Below are positions 30,711-39,450 of a stretch of DNA of 64,000 nt, piece by piece. Within the stretch, counting starts at the first letter, position 1. Each line of letters begins with the position of its first letter. The notes under the pieces were generated by a model. That model saw nothing but the letters and a program-made list of their open reading frames with translations, searched no databases and was not told where the DNA came from. This DNA is from Leuconostoc holzapfelii. GTDB taxonomy: Bacteria > Bacillota > Bacilli > Lactobacillales > Lactobacillaceae. Both the position numbers and the translations under genes were made by a program. Where the stretch lies: NCBI RefSeq assembly GCF_012396485.1, contig NZ_JAAXPO010000001.1:124001-188000 (forward strand). Direction: 5' to 3'.

Positions 30711-31212
30711 TTTCATGCACCAACTCATTGAACAAACTGTTCAAGTTGGGGATGTCACGGTAGATGGTACTACCGCTAACGGTATTAACACCCGCTTTTT
30801 AGCAACACGTGTTGGCCAATCTGGCCGTGTTCTGAGCTATACCGCTACCAAAGATAATGCTAACGCCGCCGCCGCATCATTATTTATGAGTGGTTTATCT
30901 GAGCGCGTCACCCTTCTGGGTAAAACAATTGATCGCCAATTCACCATAGAATTGGGGCATCAAACTCAGGCGCGCATCGCTATTTTTGATTACTCTAGCA
31001 CAGCACAAAATGAACAAGACCGGCCGACCGATTACCTCGATCAAATCGATCGTGTCTTACCGCGTCTCACGCATGGTGGTTTGTTAATTGTTCAATTCAG
31101 TCAAACCCCAAGCGATTGGGAAGACTTCAGGCACACACTGTTGGCAGCAGATTACAAACAAGCAGCATATTTGACTGAAACCACCCAAGCTTATCTCATT
31201 GAACGTATTTAA
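30691..31212 (+). CDS. MnmM/YtqB-like tRNA wobble-uridine methyltransferase
   Basis: 173 residues, class I SAM-dependent fold of the PF06962 (rRNA methylase-like) family. YtqB of Bacillus is the MnmM enzyme that methylates nm5s2U34 to mnm5s2U. The N-terminal THNFMHQLIEQTVQVGDVTV segment, then DGTTANGINTRFLA in place of the usual DATxGNGxDT SAM loop, and the LTHGGLLIVQF strand fit. The start at 30691 has a GGAG site and overlaps the PAP2 gene by 20 bases. The altered SAM loop should be noted. Confidence 0.82.
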   Translation: MLPTTHNFMHQLIEQTVQVGDVTVDGTTANGINTRFLATRVGQSGRVLSYTATKDNANAAAASLFMSGLSERVTLLGKTIDRQFTIELGHQTQARIAIFDYSSTAQNEQDRPTDYLDQIDRVLPRLTHGGLLIVQFSQTPSDWEDFRHTLLAADYKQAAYLTETTQAYLIERI

Positions 31213-31223
31213 GGAGTCGATTG

Positions 31224-32012
31224 ATGAACAAAGAAAAACAATATATTCGCTTGGCCGCCATGGCCACCATATTACTGGCAGTGGTGATTGGCATTCTAAT
31301 GCTCACGTCACATACACAACCACAACAAGAAATGCCCACCGCCTCATCCGCTTCGTCACAAACCAAAAAAGATCCGAATTTAGACAAGGTGCCATTACCA
31401 CAGCTCAACAATACCGTCGCCGATAATGAAAGTGAAGTTCGGCTTTCAACTTCAATGGGAGACATTACACTCAAACTTTTCAATCAATATGCGCCGCTGG
31501 CTGTTGAAAATTTCTTGACCCATGCAAAAGATGGGTATTATAACAATACAATTTTTCATCGTGTGATTAAAAACTTTATGATTCAAGGGGGCGATCCAAA
31601 GGGTGATGGCTCGGGCGGCACGTCCATTTGGCATGATAAAGACACAACGATCGATAGCGGTAATGGGTTTAAAAATGAAATCAGTGCCTCCCTCTACAAT
31701 ATTCGCGGTGCCCTATCGATGGCAAATGCCGGGCCAGACACGAATGGCTCTCAATTCTTCATTAACCAAAACAATAGCGACCAGCGTCAAAAACTCGACA
31801 AAAATAAATATCCCTCAAAAATCGTCAAAGCGTATCAAAAAGGCGGTAACCCGTCACTTGATGGCAGCTATACCGTCTTTGGTCAAGTGATTTCGGGGAT
31901 GGCTGTTGTTGATAAAATCGCTGCTGGAAAAGTTAAGTCCAGTGGTGAAGGCTCATCACCAGTTGATCCCGTTAAAATTACTGGCATCTCGGTTCTTAAA
32001 GAAGCCAAATAA
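31224..32012 (+). CDS. Membrane-anchored cyclophilin-type peptidyl-prolyl isomerase
   Basis: 262 residues. One N-terminal helix (about 9-29), a Ser/Gln linker, then a cyclophilin domain from about 75: TSMGDITLKLF, FHRVIKNFMIQGGD, NTRG-like NIRGALSMANAG and SQFFINQN. Probably folds exported proteins outside the membrane. No lipobox cysteine follows the hydrophobic segment, so it is held by an uncleaved helix. The ATG at 31224 is favoured by GGAG 7 bases upstream. Confidence 0.93.
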   Translation: MNKEKQYIRLAAMATILLAVVIGILMLTSHTQPQQEMPTASSASSQTKKDPNLDKVPLPQLNNTVADNESEVRLSTSMGDITLKLFNQYAPLAVENFLTHAKDGYYNNTIFHRVIKNFMIQGGDPKGDGSGGTSIWHDKDTTIDSGNGFKNEISASLYNIRGALSMANAGPDTNGSQFFINQNNSDQRQKLDKNKYPSKIVKAYQKGGNPSLDGSYTVFGQVISGMAVVDKIAAGKVKSSGEGSSPVDPVKITGISVLKEAK

Positions 32013-32017
32013 CCAAT

Positions 32018-32043
32018 AAAAAACGCCTAACGGCGTTTTTTTA
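32018..32043. terminator. Convergent terminator between cyclophilin and usp genes
   Basis: AAAAAACGCC-TAAC-GGCGTTTTTTT works on both strands, separating the plus-strand cyclophilin gene and the minus-strand usp. Confidence 0.9.
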
Positions 32044-32484
32044 TTTTTCAGTTTGCGCTGTTCGTAAGACTAACACGTCAACTGCTGCTGCTTGGGTGAC
32101 AAATGACGGGACAGTCCCAGCCATCGCACGTTGTAGACGGCTTAGCCCTGTTTCACCGACAACAATCAAATCATTTTCATGGTCCTCAGGGAAATCATGG
32201 GCGATGACCTGCTTTGGTGACCCAAAGCGGACGTGAACATCAACCTGCTCATGCCCCAAGCTGCGAGCATAATCATATGCTTGATTGATCGCCAATTCTG
32301 CATCTTGCTCCATTTGATAAACAATGTCTGCATTCATCACAATTGTACCAAAGTAGCCCCCACTCGTATCGACTACATTTAAAATATCAATGTGCGCTGT
32401 TGGCGCCATATCATGCACTTGTTTAATTAACAAGTTTGATACATTGGATCCATCAATTGCCACTAAAATATTCTGATATGCCAT
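32041..32484 (-). CDS. Universal stress protein UspA family
   Basis: 147 residues, cytosolic. ILVAIDGSNVSN at the start and GETGLSRLQRAMAGTVPSFV near 110-130 match the ATP-binding G2xG9xG(S/T) pattern (GLSRL...GTVPS). Such proteins bind nucleotide and dimerise; the target is not known. A promoter and a likely CcpA site lie upstream. Confidence 0.93.
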   Translation of the reverse strand: MAYQNILVAIDGSNVSNLLIKQVHDMAPTAHIDILNVVDTSGGYFGTIVMNADIVYQMEQDAELAINQAYDYARSLGHEQVDVHVRFGSPKQVIAHDFPEDHENDLIVVGETGLSRLQRAMAGTVPSFVTQAAAVDVLVLRTAQTEK

Positions 32485-32545
32485 CTCACTTACTTTGTTA
32501 CGTCCGCTGACGTGACTTGCTCCTTTTTTGATTATGTTACAAGCC

Positions 32546-32585
32546 CATTATACCGCTTTCAACCCTAAAATGTAAGCGCTTAAAT
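32546..32585 (-). promoter_or_regulatory. usp promoter overlapped by a CRE-like (CcpA) site
   Basis: Minus-strand -35 TTACAT and -10 TATAAT are 17 bases apart (about 32548-32576). The sequence ATGTAAGCGCTTAAAT at 32570-32585 matches the CcpA consensus WTGNNARCGNWWWCAW at every fixed position except one, and covers the -35 box. Repression by CcpA in the presence of preferred sugars is predicted. Confidence 0.65.
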
Positions 32586-32595
32586 AAAGTTACAT

Positions 32596-33291
32596 TTATT
32601 TCTGTAAACTTTGCCGGGTTAAAATTTCGGTCCCATTTTCACGACCAACAATGACTTCATCTGCAATATTGAGGAATAACCCGTGCTCAACCACACCCAC
32701 CCGACTGTCTAAATACCGGCCTAATTCATAAGGCTGGTCAATGATTTTCAAATGCAAATCAACGATGTAATGGCCCATATCAGTCACTACCGGTTGACCT
32801 GCTTGGACACGTAATACAGGATGCAATTGTTGCTGGGCAAATTCGGCCACAAGTTTCCCATGTCCAAAGGGTACAATCTCAACTGGTAAAGGAAAACTGC
32901 CTAAGTCCAGGTGCACTTTTTGCTGATCTACGATCCAAACAATGCGCTTTGAATTTTTGGCCACAATTTTTTCCATTAGGAAAGCAGCGCCACCACCTTT
33001 GATGCCATTCAATTGCACATCAATCTCATCAGCACCATCGACCGTCAGATCAATCGTTGGCGCATCATCAATATCAACAATCTCAATCCCTAAGGCCGCC
33101 GCACGTGCCGCCGTTTTAAAAGACGTCGTGACGCCGATGATATTTAATTGTTCACGTTTCACTCGCGCTGCTAACGCATCTAGAAAGTAGGCAACAGTTG
33201 AACCAGTGCCTAATCCAACTGTCATCCCATCTTTGACAAGCTGAGCTGCCGCGATGCCGGCCTGTTCTTTTTCTCGATTAATATTTTCCAT
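32596..33291 (-). CDS. rpiA: Ribose 5-phosphate isomerase A
   Basis: Interconverts ribose 5-phosphate and ribulose 5-phosphate, feeding PRPP synthesis. Start set at ATG 33291 (MENINREKEQ), which gives the standard RpiA N-terminus; a longer frame to 33432 crosses a terminator. 231 residues. VGLGTGSTVAYF, DGADEID and the KGGGAAFLMEKIV catalytic block are present. An extended -10 (TGCTATTAT) ends 6 bases before the ATG, so the mRNA may be leaderless; only a GGGG is otherwise upstream. Confidence 0.94.
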   Translation of the reverse strand: MENINREKEQAGIAAAQLVKDGMTVGLGTGSTVAYFLDALAARVKREQLNIIGVTTSFKTAARAAALGIEIVDIDDAPTIDLTVDGADEIDVQLNGIKGGGAAFLMEKIVAKNSKRIVWIVDQQKVHLDLGSFPLPVEIVPFGHGKLVAEFAQQQLHPVLRVQAGQPVVTDMGHYIVDLHLKIIDQPYELGRYLDSRVGVVEHGLFLNIADEVIVGRENGTEILTRQSLQK

Positions 33292-33306
33292 ATCCCCATA
33301 ATAGCA
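33292..33306 (-). promoter_or_regulatory. Extended -10 promoter abutting rpiA
   Basis: TGC-TATTAT on the minus strand (33298-33306) sits six bases from the rpiA ATG. A weak -35 (TTATTT) lies 17 bases upstream inside the preceding terminator. Confidence 0.5.
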
Positions 33307-33307
33307 A

Positions 33308-33339
33308 AAAACACGGCAAAAAATAACCGTGTTTTGTGT
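33308..33339 (-). terminator. Terminator of the ABC ATPase gene
   Basis: AAAACACGG and CCGTGTTTT pair around about ten bases, followed by TT, between the ATPase stop and rpiA. Confidence 0.8.
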
Positions 33340-33340
33340 A

Positions 33341-34075
33341 TTATAACACCTTTTGTAAGAAATCTTGCGCACGTGGTGTGACCGGTGCAGAAAAGAATTG
33401 CTCTGGGGCCGCGACTTCTTGCAAAGCGCCATCTGCCATAAACCAAATGCTATCCGCTACTTCACGTGCGAAACCCATTTCATGTGTCACAACCAACATC
33501 GTCATCCCATTTTCAGCCAATTGTTTCATTACTTGCAGCACTTCACCAACCATTTCCGGATCTAACGCACTTGTTGGTTCGTCAAACAGCATCACATCTG
33601 GTGACATTGCTAGCGCTCGCGCAATAGCCACACGTTGTTGTTGCCCGCCCGAGAGGCTTGCAGGGTAAGCATCGCGTTTATCAGCTAACCCAACTTGTAC
33701 CAATAATTTTTCCCCCAGTTCACTGGCGGCACGCTCTGTCATATTTTTGACCTTCATCGGCGCCAATTTGATGTTTTCAAGCACTGTTAAATTGGGAAAT
33801 AAGTTAAAGTTCTGAAACACCATTCCCATTTTTTCACGTAATTGATCGCGCGCTTTATCACTTAAATGGGTTATTTCATTTCCCTCAAAAACGACTTGCC
33901 CACTTGTCGGTTCGTCTAGTAAATTAATTGCGCGTAGAAAGGTTGATTTACCAGCACCTGATGGGCCTAATATCGCAATCACTTCACCCTTTTTAACCTG
34001 GGTATTAACCTGATCAAACACGACCTTTTCGCCGTATTGTTTTTTTAAGTTGACGATTTTCAATAATTCAGTCAT
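33341..34075 (-). CDS. Polar amino-acid ABC transporter ATPase (GlnQ-like)
   Basis: 244 residues. Walker [11 protein letters not shown]-loop [17 protein letters not shown], signature LSGGQQQR, Walker [13 protein letters not shown] and H-loop [11 protein letters not shown]. Best matched to the ATPases of polar amino-acid importers. No permease is adjacent; the fused binding protein-permease at 10120-11595 could be the partner. An AAGGAG site precedes the ATG. Upstream lies a divergent promoter region with an 11-base inverted repeat. Confidence 0.93.
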   Translation of the reverse strand: MTELLKIVNLKKQYGEKVVFDQVNTQVKKGEVIAILGPSGAGKSTFLRAINLLDEPTSGQVVFEGNEITHLSDKARDQLREKMGMVFQNFNLFPNLTVLENIKLAPMKVKNMTERAASELGEKLLVQVGLADKRDAYPASLSGGQQQRVAIARALAMSPDVMLFDEPTSALDPEMVGEVLQVMKQLAENGMTMLVVTHEMGFAREVADSIWFMADGALQEVAAPEQFFSAPVTPRAQDFLQKVL

Positions 34076-34127
34076 AGTCTTACTCCTTTAATCTCTAGTC
34101 TTGATTATACATGATATCCATAAATAT

Positions 34128-34182
34128 GCACTTTATATACTGATTATTTCTGAATAATTGTATATTTTTGCATATAAAGTGC
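34128..34182. repeat. Perfect 11-base inverted repeat in a divergent promoter region
   Basis: GCACTTTATAT (34128-34138) and ATATAAAGTGC (34172-34182) are perfect complements 33 bases apart, between the minus-strand ABC ATPase and a plus-strand small ORF. TATACT at 34185-34190 is a likely -10 for the small ORF. The layout suggests a two-site operator. Confidence 0.6.
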
Positions 34183-34210
34183 GTTATACTATCATGAACG
34201 GAGGTAAAAC

Positions 34211-34339
34211 ATGGCAAAAATTGTAACGCGTGATGATCAATACACTAACCCATTAGATCAGCTCATCTCATTACCACCCGATGATGTAGCTAACGAAGAC
34301 CGTTCAGCAGCACTCGGCCGGGAAACAGATGAAAAATAA
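34211..34339 (+). CDS. Small hypothetical protein (42 residues)
   Basis: Begins MAKIVTRDDQYTNPLD and ends GRETDEK. Acidic, no membrane segment, not recognised. A strong GGAGG lies seven bases upstream of the ATG, a TATACT box precedes that, and a good terminator (34336-34366) follows the stop at once. These three signals together make it a real gene although it is short. Confidence 0.7.
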   Translation: MAKIVTRDDQYTNPLDQLISLPPDDVANEDRSAALGRETDEK

Positions 34340-34366
34340 AAAGCTAACAATTTGTTAGCTTTTTTG
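34336..34366 (+). terminator. Terminator of the 42-residue ORF
   Basis: AAAAGCTAACAA and TTGTTAGCTTTTTT form a stem and T-run overlapping the stop codon. Confidence 0.85.
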
Positions 34367-34371
34367 TGCAC

Positions 34372-34402
34372 AAAAAAACACCTACAAATGCAGGTGTTTT
34401 TA
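34372..34402 (-). terminator. tuf terminator
   Basis: AAAACACCTGCA and TGTAGGTGTTTTTTT on the minus strand, 17 bases after the tuf stop. Confidence 0.85.
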
Positions 34403-34418
34403 AGTTTAATACAAAGTA

Positions 34419-35606
34419 TTAGTCTTCGATTTCAGTAACAGTTCCGGCACCAACAGTGTGGCCACCTTCACGAACAGTAAACTTCAAACCTTGTTCGATA
34501 GCGACTGGTGAGATCAATTCGATTTCGAATGTCACTTGGTCACCAGGCATAACCATTTCTACGCCGGCTGGCAATTCAACAACACCAGTAACGTCTGTTG
34601 TGTGGAAGTAGAATTGTGGACGGTAGTTAGTAAAGAATGGTGTGTGACGTCCGCCTTCTTCCTTAGAAAGGACATAGACTTCAGCCTTGAACTTCTTGTG
34701 TGTGTTGATTGAACCTGGCTTTGCCAAAACTTGACCACGTTCGATTTCGTTACGGTCAACACCACGCAACAATGCACCAATGTTATCACCCGCTTGAGCT
34801 TCTTCCAAAGTCTTACGGAACATTTCGATACCAGTAACAGTTGTCTTCTTAACTTCATCCTTCAAGCCAACGATTTCAACTTCAGTACCAGTAGTCAATA
34901 CACCACGGTCAACACGACCAGAAGCAACTGTACCACGACCAGTGATTGTGAAGACGTCTTCGACAGGCATCAAGAATGGCTTTTCAACTTCACGCTTAGG
35001 TTCTGGAATGTATGAATCAACAGTATCCATCAATTCTTCGATAACCTTAACTTGTTCAGCATCACCTTCAAGAGCCTTCAAAGCTGAACCCTTGATTACA
35101 GGAATATCATCGCCTGGGAAGTCATATTCTGACAACAATTCGCGAACTTCCATTTCAACCAATTCAACCAATTCTTCGTCATCGACCAAGTCAGTCTTGT
35201 TCAAGAAGACAACCAAGTAGTCAACACCAACTTGACGTGCCAACAAGATGTGTTCACGTGTTTGTGGCATAGGACCATCAGTTGCGGCAACAACCAAGAT
35301 AGCACCGTCCATTTGTGCGGCACCAGTGATCATGTTCTTAACGTAATCGGCGTGACCAGGGGCATCGATGTGGGCATAGTGACGTGCTTCAGTTTCGTAT
35401 TCGATGTGTGAAGTGTTGATCGTGATACCACGTTCCTTTTCTTCAGGCGCGTTATCGATTTCAGCAAAATCAGTTGCTGTGATACCTTGCTTTTCAGCCA
35501 ATACCTTTGAGATTGCGGCAGTCAAAGTCGTCTTTCCGTGATCGACGTGTCCAATAGTACCAATGTTAACGTGGGGCTTTGTGCGAACGTAAGTTTCCTT
35601 AGCCAA
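34419..35606 (-). CDS. tuf: Translation elongation factor Tu
   Basis: GTPase that brings aminoacyl-tRNA to the ribosome. 395 residues. [14 protein letters not shown] (P-loop), DAPGHADYV (switch II), NKTD and the RGITINTSH switch I are all present. The start is a TTG at 35606: GGAGG lies eight bases upstream and [17 protein letters not shown] is the standard N-terminus. An ATG five codons earlier would put the ribosome site too close. Codon use is strongly biased, as expected for a highly expressed gene. Confidence 0.97.
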   Translation of the reverse strand: MAKETYVRTKPHVNIGTIGHVDHGKTTLTAAISKVLAEKQGITATDFAEIDNAPEEKERGITINTSHIEYETEARHYAHIDAPGHADYVKNMITGAAQMDGAILVVAATDGPMPQTREHILLARQVGVDYLVVFLNKTDLVDDEELVELVEMEVRELLSEYDFPGDDIPVIKGSALKALEGDAEQVKVIEELMDTVDSYIPEPKREVEKPFLMPVEDVFTITGRGTVASGRVDRGVLTTGTEVEIVGLKDEVKKTTVTGIEMFRKTLEEAQAGDNIGALLRGVDRNEIERGQVLAKPGSINTHKKFKAEVYVLSKEEGGRHTPFFTNYRPQFYFHTTDVTGVVELPAGVEMVMPGDQVTFEIELISPVAIEQGLKFTVREGGHTVGAGTVTEIED

Positions 35607-35728
35607 TGTAGTTTCCTCCAAAATTCATTTCCCAGTAATCTGGAAAATGTTTATAAATATATTTTACAACGCAAGCCATTAAAAGACAACAGTTAATTGC
35701 GTTTTTCCGGCTCTTTAAGCCAAAAATT

Positions 35729-35757
35729 ATTATACCGACATATTAAGAAAATGTAAA
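35729..35757 (-). promoter_or_regulatory. tuf promoter P1
   Basis: Minus-strand -35 TTTACA (35752-35757) and -10 TATAAT (35729-35734), spacer 17. A second set TTGTCT-17-TAAAAT lies downstream at about 35655-35690, so tuf appears to have tandem promoters. Confidence 0.75.
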
Positions 35758-35768
35758 TAGTTTGCCCG

Positions 35769-36698
35769 CTAATTTTCAAAAAAATTCGTGGTTAAATCCC
35801 TTACTGTCTCATGCCATTTTCGCTGTTCAGCCATCTCTGACAAATTGCGCCGTTCATAATATTGATCGATACTTGCATCAACCCAACCTTCAGGGTCAGT
35901 GACCACTTCTGTCACCCGAGGATAAAGCAAAGTAAGTTCAAAACGCACCTGTTGGGCTAATAAGTCTAACGCAATTGGATCGTCTTGCCCAACTTTTTCA
36001 TCCAGGTAGTCTGCAATTTCTTCAAAAATTTCAGAATCAGTGAGCAAAGGCAATTGATTTAACGCAATCGTATAGATTTCATCATCCAACCATCGATATT
36101 GCACAGGCTCGGCGACTTGTAATTTTTGTAAATCCTCTAATAAAGTTGCCCGAATAATTGGTGTCGCAAATGGATCCACCAAAAGATAGCGTGCGCCGAC
36201 AATAAATTCATCGACTGGCAAGTGCCGTGCCGACTCATACCGATCGCGTTGCTCCATGATACTGTAATCACTCAGATGATAAAACTGACGTGCAATTGTT
36301 TGAAATGTAGTCGCCATTGTCGTCTTGGCTCGCACCTCAGCATCACGAATATCTGATAGCACTGCAGCTTGTACCGTTTCGTCCTGCCAAAGCATCACAA
36401 GCTGTTGGGCGTAAACAAAATTTTGATTTTGAATAGCTAATGCGACTAGCATCCGAAAATCAGTCTCTTCTTCAAGGTAATTGAGCAAAAAGTCATCAGC
36501 ATAAGAAGCTGCTAACTGGTATTGTTCATCCATAAATAATGCCGTGACTAAGCGATAATTCATGTCAAATGTCGCAATTGTCTCGTAAATTACTGTCAAG
36601 CTTTCAGCAGCGTCGTGCCAATTTTCTTGCTTCATTTCCGTTTGCGCTCGCGTCATCAAAGCTTGCATTTCTGGTGTTAAATGATCTTCTAATGCCAT
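35769..36698 (-). CDS. TPR-like helical repeat protein
   Basis: 309 residues, cytosolic, not assigned to a named family. The N-terminal half looks like tandem helical pairs of tetratricopeptide type: ENWHDAAESLTVIYETIATFD, MDEQYQLAASYADDFLL, QNFVYAQQLVML. No catalytic motif is visible. The only clear feature upstream is the stop codon nine bases before the ATG; no good ribosome site, so the start is uncertain (M15 and M22 are alternatives). It follows rnjB by 63 bases. Confidence 0.8.
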   Translation of the reverse strand: MALEDHLTPEMQALMTRAQTEMKQENWHDAAESLTVIYETIATFDMNYRLVTALFMDEQYQLAASYADDFLLNYLEEETDFRMLVALAIQNQNFVYAQQLVMLWQDETVQAAVLSDIRDAEVRAKTTMATTFQTIARQFYHLSDYSIMEQRDRYESARHLPVDEFIVGARYLLVDPFATPIIRATLLEDLQKLQVAEPVQYRWLDDEIYTIALNQLPLLTDSEIFEEIADYLDEKVGQDDPIALDLLAQQVRFELTLLYPRVTEVVTDPEGWVDASIDQYYERRNLSEMAEQRKWHETVRDLTTNFFEN

Positions 36699-36761
36699 AA
36701 ACTGTGTGGATTAATCAATTGCTTGATAAATCGCGCCCCTTTCTGACAAAATGCGCCAACA

Positions 36762-38591
36762 TTACTCGCCAGCACGCGTCGCCTCTGCTGGTTTAGCAGC
36801 GGGCTTTTTAGGCCGTTTTTTTGCTGGCTTTGTAGCCTTTACTTCTGATTTGTTTGGCTTATTTTGTCGTTTTTGTGTGCCATTTTGGCTTGTCTTGTGT
36901 GCCGTTGGTCGCCGATTTTGGTTGACTTCCATTACAACTGGCATCACCATTGGGCGACGGCGGGTCTGTTCAAAGAGATAACGTGACAAAACTTCACGCA
37001 CGCCATTCTTTAATTCGTTCCAGTCAAAACTCTTGGTCGTGTTCAAATATTTTTCAATTTGTGTGACAGTTAAATCAGCCGCCTCCTTCATCAAATCACG
37101 ATTTGCTTTCACGTAGACAAAACCGCGGGATGTCAATTTAGGCTTTGAGACGACTTGACGCTTCTTTCGGTCAATCGTCACAACTGATACAAAAATGCCG
37201 TCTTCTGATAAGATACGACGATCACGCAAAACGACGTTTCCAATGTCGCCAATGCCTGCCCCATCAATTAAAGTTTCACCAATTGTAAAGGAGTCTTTTA
37301 ATTCAAAATGATCCTCTAACCATGTAAACTGATCACCCTTCATGGCCATCATGATATGGTCGGCCGCCACGTTGACTTCTTCGGCGGCTTCGCGGGCCGA
37401 ATTCATCACACGATATTCGCCCTGAATAGGCATAAAGTATGCCGGTTGCAAAATATTGATCATCATTTGCAGGTCATTACGTGAAGCGTGGCCACTAGAA
37501 CGCAAATCACTGTTGATTTGCTTGACGTCAGCGCCTTGCTTAAATAACATATCACGGGTCTTTGCGACAATGCCTTCCATCGCTGTAGACGGTGTTGTTG
37601 TAATGAATACCAAATCATTTTCACCGATCCGAATGTATGGGTCTTCGCCATTGGCCATGCGATTCAGATGCTTGATTGGTTCACCCATGCGCCCTGTTTC
37701 TAAAATTACCGTGCCTTCAGCTGGCAAGTTCTTGGCATTTTTTAGGTTCACAAAGAGCTTGCTTTCTGGGATTGGTAAGTTTAATTTGCGTAAACGAATC
37801 GCAGTACGAACAACGTTTTCAATGTCATTGCCTGACAAAACCAATTGCCGCTTCGTCGCTACCGTGGCATCAATCACTTGTTGGATGCGTTGAATGTTAG
37901 AAGCGACCGCAGCGACAATAATTCGTTTCTTTTTATTATCACGGAAGGTATCCAGAATATAGTCGCTAATTTTTGACTCGTTAACCGAATCTGCTTCGTT
38001 ACCCGTCCCAGCAGCGTCTGCAAGCAATGCTAGTACTTTACCCTGCCCAACTTCAACTAACCGTGCAATGTCTGTGCGGTAATTTTGATCCGCCGTTTGA
38101 TCAAATTTGAAGTCACCTGTATAAACAATTTGTCCATAGGGTGTGCCTAAGACAATACCCAGTGAATCTGGGATTGAGTGCGTGGTGTTAAAGAATGATA
38201 CAGTCACATCGCCAAAATCAATTTCTGTTTTTTCATTGATAACATGATAATCATCATAGTCTTTTAGTGCTGGTTGTTCTTTAATCGCAAGCTTAGCTAA
38301 TTCAATCGTTAATTCAGAACCAAAAATTGGTGCCGTCACCTGTTGCAAAAAGTAAGGCAAGGCCCCAATGGCATCCGCATGACCATGTGACAAAAAGACA
38401 CCAGCAATTTTGTCACTGTTTTTAATCAAATATTCAAAATCAGGAACGACAACATCAACACCTAACTGATCTGTTTCTGGGTATTTTAGCCCGGCATCAA
38501 AAATAAATATTTCATCGTTCACAGTCACGGCATACATATTTTTACCGTTTTCACGCACACCACCAAATGGGATTATACTTAAATCTGTCAT
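36762..38591 (-). CDS. rnjB: Ribonuclease J2 with basic C-terminal tail
   Basis: Metallo-beta-lactamase/beta-CASP ribonuclease of mRNA decay. 609 residues. PFGGVRENGKNMY at the start and SHGHADAIGALPY in place of the canonical HxHxDH (second His replaced by Ala) place it in the RNase J2 group, which is weakly active and works with RNase J1. Residues after about 550 form a Lys/Pro/Arg-rich disordered tail, longer than in Bacillus J2. J1 is not in this window. AAAGGA precedes the ATG. Confidence 0.9.
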   Translation of the reverse strand: MTDLSIIPFGGVRENGKNMYAVTVNDEIFIFDAGLKYPETDQLGVDVVVPDFEYLIKNSDKIAGVFLSHGHADAIGALPYFLQQVTAPIFGSELTIELAKLAIKEQPALKDYDDYHVINEKTEIDFGDVTVSFFNTTHSIPDSLGIVLGTPYGQIVYTGDFKFDQTADQNYRTDIARLVEVGQGKVLALLADAAGTGNEADSVNESKISDYILDTFRDNKKKRIIVAAVASNIQRIQQVIDATVATKRQLVLSGNDIENVVRTAIRLRKLNLPIPESKLFVNLKNAKNLPAEGTVILETGRMGEPIKHLNRMANGEDPYIRIGENDLVFITTTPSTAMEGIVAKTRDMLFKQGADVKQINSDLRSSGHASRNDLQMMINILQPAYFMPIQGEYRVMNSAREAAEEVNVAADHIMMAMKGDQFTWLEDHFELKDSFTIGETLIDGAGIGDIGNVVLRDRRILSEDGIFVSVVTIDRKKRQVVSKPKLTSRGFVYVKANRDLMKEAADLTVTQIEKYLNTTKSFDWNELKNGVREVLSRYLFEQTRRRPMVMPVVMEVNQNRRPTAHKTSQNGTQKRQNKPNKSEVKATKPAKKRPKKPAAKPAEATRAGE

Positions 38592-38804
38592 TATTTCTTT
38601 CCTTTATAAATAGACTTATTCACTAAGCCAATAGTTCTTCGTAAATATAACAAGCGGACGCTACTGGTTTCTAAAACGCTGAGTTAGTCCATTTTTTTGT
38701 CTCGATACGTAATTACATCTATTTTAACATACTTTTATCATTTTCTGTTATCATTATCTATGGAAAGGAGTTGTGGCAAGCACTTCGCCACATCACAAAT
38801 CATC

Positions 38805-39449
38805 ATGCAACGTCAACCATTTAAGAAATCACACAAAACACGCAATACAGTTATTGTCATTGTACTCATTGTGCTCGCTGTGATCGCCCTCTTCACGCTG
38901 CTTGGTCATACTTCTGACCAATCAAAAAGCCATAGTGCCGCATCGTCTTCTTCGCACACGAAACAGGAGAAGAAAACAAAACAGGCTAACACGGCAAGTT
39001 CGACATCAACCACGGCAGATACATCTGCCGGTGATGATGCCACGGCTAGCACTTCAACCAGTGTGACGCCAACACCGCCAGCTGCTAAAGCGGCAGCAAC
39101 TGCTGCCATGAACGCCGTAAAAGGCCAAGCAACCGGCGCACCAGTTGCACCGCAAGCACCAGCAACTGATTCAGCAGCAAATACAACAGCGAGCTCAAGT
39201 TCGGCACCAGTCGCCAAATCTTTTGGTAATTGGTCATTAGCCACCTATAATGCTGTCAACATCGGTTCTGCAACTTATGAACAAATTACAGCAGCTTATG
39301 GCGCACCGACATACGCCACTGCCAGTGATCAACTTTATGCCACTTGGCAAAGTACCACCGGCCAAAAGGTTTCAATCACCTTTACCCCAACCGGTACAGA
39401 TGGTGTACAACTCATTGCCAGCAGCAAGTCACAATCAGGGTTACAATAA
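38805..39449 (+). CDS. Membrane-anchored protein with BLIP-like C-terminal domain
   Basis: 214 residues from ATG 38805. One helix (about 15-36), a long Ser/Thr/Ala/Pro-rich linker, and a C-terminal ~70-residue domain (NWSLATYNAVNIGSATYEQI, YATWQST, VSITFTP) resembling the beta-lactamase-inhibitor/SmpA-like fold seen in DUF3862 proteins. Start is doubtful: AAAGGAG lies 34 bases upstream of this ATG beyond a GTGGC/GCCAC hairpin, while the ATG at 38760 overlaps AAAGGAG itself and may be leaderless. Function unknown; outer-face location is inferred. Confidence 0.8.
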   Translation: MQRQPFKKSHKTRNTVIVIVLIVLAVIALFTLLGHTSDQSKSHSAASSSSHTKQEKKTKQANTASSTSTTADTSAGDDATASTSTSVTPTPPAAKAAATAAMNAVKGQATGAPVAPQAPATDSAANTTASSSSAPVAKSFGNWSLATYNAVNIGSATYEQITAAYGAPTYATASDQLYATWQSTTGQKVSITFTPTGTDGVQLIASSKSQSGLQ

Positions 39450-39450
39450 C

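Noticed and set aside
33292-33432. A 47-codon N-terminal extension of rpiA
   Set aside because: It covers the terminator of the ABC ATPase gene, and the normal RpiA start is at 33291.
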